A stretch of DNA of 64,000 nucleotides from DATAUD01 sp036501665. Its GTDB lineage: Bacteria; Verrucomicrobiota; Verrucomicrobiia; Limisphaerales; Palsa-1400. Of the stretch, positions 25,053 to 32,050 are shown piece by piece; the stretch's first letter is position 1; every line of letters starts with the position of its first letter. The position numbers were made by a program, and so were the translations under genes. Where the stretch lies: the NCBI GenBank assembly GCA_036501665.1, contig DASXZW010000124.1, positions 16,314 through 80,313 on the forward strand, in the 5' to 3' direction. The notes below the pieces were generated by a model. It searched no databases. It was not told where the DNA came from and worked only from the letters and a program-made list of their open reading frames with translations.

Positions 25053-27302
25053 ATGATAGCAACAAAAAAATACGGATCAGGGTTAGCAAAGGCGATCTTA
25101 GGCGTGGTTCTGTTGACGGTCGGCGCGCATACACTTTGTGAAGCACAGAGTACGAGCACTAATAAGACCTTCATGTTGAATAATGGGACGGGTGGGACGA
25201 CCGATAATGGACTTCCTCCGAGCGTTAGCAATTTTTTTGCGATTAACAGTAATTTGTTGAACCGATCGGTGAGAGCCAGCGGGGGAGGCGGCGGCGGCGG
25301 GAGTTCAGTATTCAGCCCACAGTTTAGTTACAACGCGGGAAATGGCACAAACATTGTGGCCGGGGTGACTGTTACCAATATGAGCAATGTGGGCAATTTA
25401 TTCAACACTTCGAATAGTTATGTTGCCAAGACCAACTTTGCGAATGTCGTTGCAGTTACCAATCGAGTTACGTTTCCGATTTTTGGAGAGCAGATTGGGG
25501 ACGACGGAAGCGGGAATTTGTCGATATTCAATCCTTTTGGGGACGTGAACATCGGAGGGTCGAGTTTCGGGGCCATGGACGGAACGTTAAACGCAAACCT
25601 GATTAATGCGGTCGTGCCTATCACGGATTTGAACAACGGCACTGGCGCCAGCGCGACGACGTTTTGGCGGGGGGACGGCGCATGGAAAAATCCATTCCCG
25701 GCAAACGCACCAGGCGTACTCACCAATGACGGATCGGGCGCTCTTTCGTGGGTGGTCGTTAGTGGTTCTAGTGGAGGCGGCGCGTCCCTTAACAGTCTCG
25801 GCGTTCAGTTTCAATCCAGCGCGGCGCCAAACGCCGTCACTAATGTCATTGATGGGATGACTAATTTTAATTCCCGTTATCCGCTGGTTGCCGGCATAAG
25901 CCCGAATGCTGTGATGATTTGTGACTCACTTTCAAGCGGGACAGGGTCGGGGACCGGCAATGCCGCCGGAGTGTCCAACTACATGATGTTTACGACGAAC
26001 GGCAACTACTACGGACTTCGATTTAACTCGGTGGACCAAACTTATGCGATCTCAGGTCAGCAGATAGGGACGATTTCCAGCAACTACACTTCCACTGTGC
26101 ATACCAAGGCGCCAGGGGCTGGAACAAATACATTCTTGATGTGCTGGGGCGGGATTAACGACCTCTATGACGGGGAAACGGCTGAAGGAACTTTCACGTT
26201 TCTAACGAACGTCTGGCACAAAGCGCATCAGGATGGATTTATAGTTGTTGCCTTTACGGTTACCATTACAGGGCAATATTTTGGAGCGGCAACCCCGCCT
26301 CCAGGAGGCATTGGCGAATCCTACGCCGCAGAAACAGCGCGGCTCAACACCATGATCCGAAACAGCTCCAGCAATTGGGACTATCTTGTCGATACCGCGG
26401 ACATTTTGCCGCCGCCCTATTTTGCGCCGTGGTATCTGGCGGACGGACTTTTCACGCACTACACCAATTATGGTCAGCAGGCCATCGCGTTGAACGTCTC
26501 AAATGTGCTGTCGAGACCGCCTCATATCCAGACCACAAAGCGCAAGAGCGAGTACGACGGAGGCTGGTATTTCACCAATATCTTCGCCAGCGCGACGGTC
26601 TTTTCCAACTGGTGGTTTGCGAATCTGTATCCGAAGGCGGAATGGAACACGAATCTGAACTACACACAGTCAGCGTCGGCCAATGGCCTCGGTTCATTCT
26701 ACGTCGCCAATACCAGCACGGGAACTGCTGCCGCAGTCCTAATGGGAATCAATAACTCGGACGCGAACCAATCAGTCCAGCTTGTCCAGCCTGGCAGTGG
26801 ATGGACGGGAGCCAATTTCACAAAGCTTCAAGGCGCGCTTTGGAATGGCGGTGACAACACCAAAGGGTTCCTGTTCCTCAATTTCGGCGGAGGCGGATGG
26901 GATTTTCACACTGGATCAAGTGGCGTTGTTGAGGCCGCTCACGTTGACGCCGCCTGGGCAGGTTTCGCCGGGATAATCATCGCAACCAACGGTTTCTCCT
27001 CGATGAACACAAATATTTTGACAGCGGCTACGAGCACGTCATGGAAGCAACAAATGTCAACTATTAACTCCGGTTTCACAAACAATTTCGGAACCAACTG
27101 CACGATCAACATTAACGGAAGTGTCGGAACCTTCGTATTCTGGCATTCGGGTGGAGTCGCGGCTTCTGTAGCGTGCGCAAATCCGCTGTTTACCAACGCG
27201 CTTTCCACGAATGGTTGGTCGCGTAGTTTGCCATTTAACTGTGGCGTGCAGGTTATAGCTTCCGGCGGCAACGCCAACGTGACGGTCGATTTTGGGCAGT
27301 AA
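25053..27302 (+). CDS. Tail-fibre-like protein with SGNH hydrolase domain and Sec signal peptide
   Basis: The 749-residue product starts with a full signal peptide (MIATKKYGSGLAKAILGVVL, then LTVGAHTLCEAQS). Residues about 90-230 have phage tail-fibre style, including GTGASATTFWRGDGAWKNP (fibre proteins often carry GTGAS-TFLRGDGTW). Residues about 285-490 look like an SGNH/GDSL hydrolase: D291-S292 in MICDSLSSG (block I), G-G-I-N369-D (block III) and D464-GLFT-H469 followed by NYG (block V). The C-terminal part is Gly/Asn-rich. A role in cutting ester groups on a cell-surface glycan is likely. The signal peptide is odd for a virion protein. Confidence 0.7.
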   Translation: MIATKKYGSGLAKAILGVVLLTVGAHTLCEAQSTSTNKTFMLNNGTGGTTDNGLPPSVSNFFAINSNLLNRSVRASGGGGGGGSSVFSPQFSYNAGNGTNIVAGVTVTNMSNVGNLFNTSNSYVAKTNFANVVAVTNRVTFPIFGEQIGDDGSGNLSIFNPFGDVNIGGSSFGAMDGTLNANLINAVVPITDLNNGTGASATTFWRGDGAWKNPFPANAPGVLTNDGSGALSWVVVSGSSGGGASLNSLGVQFQSSAAPNAVTNVIDGMTNFNSRYPLVAGISPNAVMICDSLSSGTGSGTGNAAGVSNYMMFTTNGNYYGLRFNSVDQTYAISGQQIGTISSNYTSTVHTKAPGAGTNTFLMCWGGINDLYDGETAEGTFTFLTNVWHKAHQDGFIVVAFTVTITGQYFGAATPPPGGIGESYAAETARLNTMIRNSSSNWDYLVDTADILPPPYFAPWYLADGLFTHYTNYGQQAIALNVSNVLSRPPHIQTTKRKSEYDGGWYFTNIFASATVFSNWWFANLYPKAEWNTNLNYTQSASANGLGSFYVANTSTGTAAAVLMGINNSDANQSVQLVQPGSGWTGANFTKLQGALWNGGDNTKGFLFLNFGGGGWDFHTGSSGVVEAAHVDAAWAGFAGIIIATNGFSSMNTNILTAATSTSWKQQMSTINSGFTNNFGTNCTININGSVGTFVFWHSGGVAASVACANPLFTNALSTNGWSRSLPFNCGVQVIASGGNANVTVDFGQ

Positions 27303-27319
27303 ACATTTTCTTTTTAGCC

Positions 27320-27931
27320 ATGCCAATTTCCCGCGAAGCGTTTCTAGTTGGAAATCCCACGGATAAGGATGATAGCGGCGAAGGGTCCGCTGACCTTCTC
27401 AATACTGAGATTGCGACGGACACTGTTGATGCATCGGGTATTTTTGACTCGGACATTACGGAACCCGTTGAGTCATCGAAAAATAAATCCGCCTCGGGCA
27501 GCGCCATTGACGAGAGCGCGCAGGAAAGGCTAGAGGGAGTCCACAAAAAAGTTTTAATAAGTTTACCCTCCGCCGATACGACATCCGCCGAGAAAAGGGA
27601 AGCGGTCGGCGCTGCCCACCCCCAAAGGGAAGCCCGCCGGAGCGTCGCGAGCGGCCGCGACGTTCCTCAATTTATATCACGCTCACAGGAGCGAGAGAGA
27701 ATGCAGTTCAACTGGGATGAGGCGCACGCGCAATCGGCGGTTTACGAGGGACGGGCACGGATGCAGAGGGACGCCACGACGGAACACTTGGCGCGCATTC
27801 ACGATGTTGTGGGATTATTGATTGAGATGTCGGAAGCACATTCCAACGATGCCAGGACTAAATTGCAGTCGTTGGAAAGCAAGGTAGCGGAGTTGGAGAC
27901 TCGATTCTCGGTGAATCGGTTATCGCCTTAA
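27320..27931 (+). CDS. Unknown coiled-coil protein of the phage block
   Basis: The 203-residue product has a low-complexity acidic first half (STDKDDSGEGSADLLNTEI-like composition) and a helical second half. Residues about 150-195 (IHDVVGLLIEMSEAHSNDAR, then KLQSLESKVAELETRF) form a coiled coil, so it probably makes oligomers. It follows the fibre gene by 17 bases and may be a fibre chaperone or connector. No family is recognised. Confidence 0.55.
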   Translation: MPISREAFLVGNPTDKDDSGEGSADLLNTEIATDTVDASGIFDSDITEPVESSKNKSASGSAIDESAQERLEGVHKKVLISLPSADTTSAEKREAVGAAHPQREARRSVASGRDVPQFISRSQERERMQFNWDEAHAQSAVYEGRARMQRDATTEHLARIHDVVGLLIEMSEAHSNDARTKLQSLESKVAELETRFSVNRLSP

Positions 27932-27945
27932 GTTCGGAAGCTATC

Positions 27946-28896
27946 ATGACTTATACCACTCTTACTTATCTTGGTGTTGAAAAAGCGCTTGCCGATTGGG
28001 GGATTTCAACGGCGCGAAGGGAGAATGGCAACCAGGCTGGGGACAACATGGCGTTTAATATGATGCTGAACGCGGATGCAGTTGATCCTTTTCCTTACGG
28101 GGCAAAAATCACAGTACAGATTGGGCGGGTGGCTTCTACGATTAATACTCTTAACCCCACCCTGCCCGCGCCGGAGGTTACGGATTTTTCAGAAGGAAGG
28201 ACTTTTTTTGTAGGTTACAGGGTGGATACGTTCAGGACAGGGTCGCCTGAAATGGAAAGGCTTGAGTATAAGTTCGCTGGGCCGTGGGAGTTTTTCTTCG
28301 AGCGCCTGGTGTTTCAGAAATTGTGGTGGACTTGGAATGGGACGGCAAATGTTGCTGATTGGCGGAGCCAGGTTGTTCTAGGTATGAGTGTCAATGCGTT
28401 GATTGGAGCGAACGATGCCGTTCCCGGCAGCAATGCGACTAACTTGATGTCGATACGGCAGCAAGTGATCGAGATTGCGCAGTATGTCGTCGCGCAGACG
28501 GCGATGATCGCCGCTTACGGAAGCACGGCGCAGTTTCAGTTTGATTCGCTATCGAACGCTATTGATGGGACAAATTATGATTTGCTGAATTATGAAATTG
28601 GAGGAGCGATTCCGGCGGAGATACGGTGTCTTATCCCGGATTTTCTTGCGGGATTTGGGGCAACCGGAAAGACGAGCGGCCAGAGTGGGTCTGCCGCGGC
28701 TAATATGCAAACGGTTTTGCGCGCTCCTTTGGACACTGTGAACGATATCACGTGCGCGGAGGCGATGCGGAAAATGCTTCGGTGGATTGGAGCGGTGGGC
28801 AGCCCCGTGGTTTGGTTTGATTATACTGCGACGCCGCCGGCGTTGCATGTGGCGACCAGGGATATTTTGCCGAGCGCTAACTTGCCCTTTTCTTGA
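27946..28896 (+). CDS. Probable tail hub-type protein, first part
   Basis: The 316-residue product starts MTYTTLTYLGVEKALADWGI. It has a strand-rich first half with PYGAKITVQIGRVAST and GRTFFVGYRVDTFRTGSPEMERLEYKFAGPW, which matches the style of baseplate hub domains. Its end (MRKMLRWIGAVGSPVVWFDY, then TPPALHVATRDIL) resembles the segment of hub proteins that sits before the LSGRTTVTFGP region, here found in the next gene. The two genes therefore look like one hub protein split in two. This is inference from pattern and position. Confidence 0.55.
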   Translation: MTYTTLTYLGVEKALADWGISTARRENGNQAGDNMAFNMMLNADAVDPFPYGAKITVQIGRVASTINTLNPTLPAPEVTDFSEGRTFFVGYRVDTFRTGSPEMERLEYKFAGPWEFFFERLVFQKLWWTWNGTANVADWRSQVVLGMSVNALIGANDAVPGSNATNLMSIRQQVIEIAQYVVAQTAMIAAYGSTAQFQFDSLSNAIDGTNYDLLNYEIGGAIPAEIRCLIPDFLAGFGATGKTSGQSGSAAANMQTVLRAPLDTVNDITCAEAMRKMLRWIGAVGSPVVWFDYTATPPALHVATRDILPSANLPFS

Positions 28897-28937
28897 TTCA
28901 TTAGCATTACGAACAGAATTCGGAAAATCACCTTTTA

Positions 28938-30455
28938 ATGAGTCAGACTGTATCCATAAAGATTAAGCGGCGGGACGATTTGGTTCCGGCGGCGGTGGCA
29001 ATTAAGTATCGGATTACTGCCAGTAACAATGGGCAATCCGTCGTTCAGGTTGTCAATGATATTGCCACGACTGTTGGAGGCGCTTTTGTTGAGGGGATTG
29101 GGATCACGGGATTGCTCCAGACGCCCGGCCATTTCGTCGCGGGGGATACTATTTACATTGATAGCGACACACAGGCGGCCATGCAGGATTCAGCTCGCAC
29201 TTTTGCGGCGCAAGCAACGACGGTTGACATGGAGGGGAATCAAAGCATTAGCGGAGCGATTGGATGTGTTCCCGTGGATGTAGGAGATCCTGGGACGGAC
29301 AGCAGCGCGAAAACGTTTTGGACGACCCTGTTTCCTGAACTTGCTGGAGTTGCGAATCTGGCTTTCTATGATGTCAGCGGCGCTCCGGCGATTGTCATGG
29401 ATGATAGCGGCAGCACAGTCGATCTTTCCATCTATAACCAGCGGTTGACGAAGGGACAGATTGCGCCCTGGATGTCAGGAACGGGCGGTTCGGCGCTTGC
29501 CAAGAAATGCACGGTTAAAGCTTACTTCAAGTACGATCAACAAACGGCGGTAAGCACAAACACGGTCACTCCCGCCAAGGCCGGGTGGCACGAAAAGACG
29601 GCGACTGTCACTTTGACGAACCTGGCGGCGGGGACTTACGGCATTACGACCACGGGAGAGGCCGTTCCTTATGGCTTGGCTGGATATATCTATGCCATTG
29701 AACGAATTCCGCAGTATGAAGGGAGTATTACTATTCAGGAGATTGAAATTACTGATCAATGCCCTATCGGGACTAACCTTAATTTGACAGGAGGCCTTGC
29801 GGAATGGGCAACGATGAATGCGGTTGTCCAATATGTTTCCTATGATTTGCTCAGTGGTCGAACAACCGTGACTTTTGGGCCGGCGGCGCACTTGGGAGCC
29901 AGGGATTTGGTGGAACGGTTGCGGGTCAACAGGGGGCCGCGATGGTTTTATTCCATTGGCGGTAACATGGTTAATAGTGGCACTAACGGGTATCAGCTCG
30001 GCAACTTTACGCCTGACCAGGGGCCCAGCCCGAACAATGCTGTTGCGTCAATACAAACGTTTCCCAGCGATGTAGCGGACTGGCTTGCGAATAATTCCGC
30101 TTATACGAGCGGTGTTCCGGGGATCACGAATGACGCGGTGGGAGCGGGCGACTATGGAACTGTAATCGCGCCGAATGCGCCTTTGATGCATTTGGCGACG
30201 GGGAGCGCGGGCGCGATTACGAGTTGGGCGCATATCAATGCGACTGGGACGCTGGTCCTTCAGATTGACGGATCGCCGAGCCAGACGGTGCAGCTTCAAT
30301 TGAGCGATGTTCCTTCGGGATTCAATTGGACAAGTCTTGGGGCGATCAAACTTCGGGAAGTAACCGACTGTGTGACGATTGAGGGAACGCCGACGACTGT
30401 TTATCGGCAGGCGTTGGTCAGCGGTTACTACACGACTGCACTGGGAAATACGTGA
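28938..30455 (+). CDS. Probable tail hub-type protein, second part
   Basis: The 505-residue product has no signal peptide. Its key stretch, near residues 290-340, is VQYVSYDLLSGRTTVTFGPA followed by HLGARDLVERLRVNRGPRWF. This is a pattern I associate with baseplate hub or phage late-control-type proteins. The N-terminus (SIKIKRRDDLVPAAVAIKYRI) and the C-terminal beta-rich part (LVLQIDGSPSQTVQLQLSDVPS) fit a baseplate or tip. It follows the previous hub-like gene by 41 bases, with one GAATTC unit between. No catalytic motif is visible. Confidence 0.55.
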   Translation: MSQTVSIKIKRRDDLVPAAVAIKYRITASNNGQSVVQVVNDIATTVGGAFVEGIGITGLLQTPGHFVAGDTIYIDSDTQAAMQDSARTFAAQATTVDMEGNQSISGAIGCVPVDVGDPGTDSSAKTFWTTLFPELAGVANLAFYDVSGAPAIVMDDSGSTVDLSIYNQRLTKGQIAPWMSGTGGSALAKKCTVKAYFKYDQQTAVSTNTVTPAKAGWHEKTATVTLTNLAAGTYGITTTGEAVPYGLAGYIYAIERIPQYEGSITIQEIEITDQCPIGTNLNLTGGLAEWATMNAVVQYVSYDLLSGRTTVTFGPAAHLGARDLVERLRVNRGPRWFYSIGGNMVNSGTNGYQLGNFTPDQGPSPNNAVASIQTFPSDVADWLANNSAYTSGVPGITNDAVGAGDYGTVIAPNAPLMHLATGSAGAITSWAHINATGTLVLQIDGSPSQTVQLQLSDVPSGFNWTSLGAIKLREVTDCVTIEGTPTTVYRQALVSGYYTTALGNT

Positions 30456-30542
30456 GTCAGTTAAGAACTAGAAATGAAGAATGAATAAGTTAGAGCCGCA
30501 TTCCCTCTCCGGTATTTAATTCTTGGTTCATACTTTTCCCAT

Positions 30543-31262
30543 ATGTTTAGAAATCAAATTGTCAACGGCGCTTGCGGATGCGGATGTTCCGATTCGAACG
30601 GGTGCGTGCAGCAGAAGATCATGGCGGCTGTTGTGAGAGAATCAGTTGATTGCGCCAGTCTTGACGCCGCTGTAAGTTATATCAACACGAATTTTGGCAG
30701 CATCAGCCCTCTTAGCCTCGCCTGGGGCTCGCATCCAGTTGGCTGGCAGTACGCATGGCGGGGGATGTTTGACACGCCGGGCGATGCGACTCCGGATTCC
30801 GCCGACACGGAAACGTTCGATGAACTGATTGGAGGTGGATTTGAATACCAGAATATTTCGACGGCGACGGTTGATAATCTAGGAAACGGAGTGGTAATCC
30901 GCACAGCGTTTTTATTGCCGGATAGCACTATATATCTCGTAGGTTCGTGGTATAGCGCGGACAATAGTCATATCTGGCAACAAAGCTGCGTTATGAGCGG
31001 TGTGCCGACGGGCTGTGGTTATGTTTTTGACATACCTATTCCGCCGATTGACCTTTGCGGAAGCAGTGAGTCGGCATCGAGCGGAGCAGGCGGTCCGGAT
31101 TACAATGTTTTTACCACTTCGACTTACGACGGCATGTTTGCGGATTACTTGTGGAGCGCGTTCGCAAGCATGTGCGCGGCGAATCCTACAACGTGCGGGG
31201 CTTCGACAAGTCCCGGAGCGTGCCTGACGCCGGACCCGTTTTTTGGAGATGAACCGCCGTGA
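30543..31262 (+). CDS. Cysteine-rich unknown protein of the phage block
   Basis: The 239-residue product starts MFRNQIVNGACGCGCSDSNG, with four closely spaced Cys, and has further Cys in the C-terminal third (SGVPTGCGYVFD, MCAANPTTCGASTSPGACL). That arrangement suggests metal binding or disulfide staples. There is no signal peptide. Middle strands such as NGVVIRTAFLLPDSTIYLVG look globular. The position at the end of the tail cluster fits a tip or accessory protein. No family is recognised. Confidence 0.55.
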   Translation: MFRNQIVNGACGCGCSDSNGCVQQKIMAAVVRESVDCASLDAAVSYINTNFGSISPLSLAWGSHPVGWQYAWRGMFDTPGDATPDSADTETFDELIGGGFEYQNISTATVDNLGNGVVIRTAFLLPDSTIYLVGSWYSADNSHIWQQSCVMSGVPTGCGYVFDIPIPPIDLCGSSESASSGAGGPDYNVFTTSTYDGMFADYLWSAFASMCAANPTTCGASTSPGACLTPDPFFGDEPP

Positions 31263-31361
31263 GAGGTCTAGAATCCAGAACGCGGAATTCAGAATTCAGA
31301 ATGCAGGATACGGAATCAGGACGTTGCGGAGTGTAACTGAACTCTATCTCTCATCCATTTA

Positions 31362-31880
31362 ATGAAGATTGTTCATGTAGGGCGGTTGCAGCGGGCTTCG
31401 ACGGCGCGAAAGGCGGGTTATCTGGAAGCGCACCAGAAGATTGGGAGGCCTGTCACGATTTTTGGTCAGCCTTTCCTGCAACTTACGGATGGGGATTATG
31501 CGGCGATTCGGAGGGAATTTGCCCTGGCGCCAAAATCGTCTGTGAAATCGGTTGTCTCACTATCAGGCGCGATTCCAACGCAGAAACCTAAGATAGGTTT
31601 AGGAATCAAGCAAAAGCCTGCTGACGCAAAACTGCCTACCTTTGCCGTGATGGCGAAGAATATTGTTGGCGCGGCTGGGCGTGTCATCACGGCTGCCACT
31701 GCGGGGCAACCGGTGCAAGTGAGCGATGACATGTTTCAGAGGCGGATGAAGGTTTGCATGGCTTGCGAATTTCTGGACAAGGCGAGCCAACGGTGCGGGA
31801 AGTGCGGGTGTTTTGTCTCGGCGCAAGTTATTGGGAAGGCTAGGCTCGCGACGGAGAAATGTCCTGAGAATAAGTGGTGA
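31362..31880 (+). CDS. Zinc-ribbon protein typical of phage tail clusters
   Basis: The 172-residue product ends in a compact zinc-ribbon-like region, MKVCMACEFLDKASQRCGKC followed by GCFVSAQVIGKARLATEKCP. This spacing of Cys pairs recurs in small phage-encoded proteins next to tail genes (DUF6171-like in my reading). The N-terminus is basic (KIVHVGRLQRASTARKAGYL). Possible roles are DNA or RNA contact or tail assembly; none is proven. It is the last gene of the block, followed by a tandem 9-bp repeat and then genes on the other strand. Confidence 0.6.
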   Translation: MKIVHVGRLQRASTARKAGYLEAHQKIGRPVTIFGQPFLQLTDGDYAAIRREFALAPKSSVKSVVSLSGAIPTQKPKIGLGIKQKPADAKLPTFAVMAKNIVGAAGRVITAATAGQPVQVSDDMFQRRMKVCMACEFLDKASQRCGKCGCFVSAQVIGKARLATEKCPENKW

Positions 31881-31922
31881 GGGAGATAGTGGAGAACTGA
31901 GGCGGGGTCGGGCGGGCGAAAC

Positions 31923-31952
31923 CGCGGACGCCTCGGCGAGGCGTCCCTACCT
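31923..31952. repeat. GGACGCCTCGGCGAGGCGTCC palindrome family, copy 1
   Basis: GGACGCCTCGGCGAGGCGTC is a near-perfect short palindrome. A matching copy is at 57793-57820 (inside the TPR gene) and a looser relative covers 56868-56965. Confidence 0.75.
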
Positions 31953-31974
31953 TCAGACGGACTGAGCGCAGGCC

Positions 31975-32028
31975 AAGTGGACTAAGTGGACTAAGTGGAC
32001 TAAGTGGACTAAGTGGACGGAGTGGACG
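31975..32028. repeat. Tandem 9-bp repeat, six units of AAGTGGACT
   Basis: Four exact AAGTGGACT units are followed by AAGTGGACG and GAGTGGACG. The same GTGGAC unit recurs at about 18258-18304 (in frame), 19441-19480 and 34061-34102. It marks the 3' edge of the phage block. Confidence 0.9.
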
Positions 32029-32050
32029 GGGTGAGCTGCACGTGTAGTTT

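Noticed and set aside
15583..31880. Tailocin (headless tail particle)
   Set aside because: Portal, protease/scaffold, decoration and probable capsid genes are present, so a head is encoded.
31975..32028. CRISPR-like array
   Set aside because: The unit is nine bases with no spacers, so it is a plain tandem repeat.
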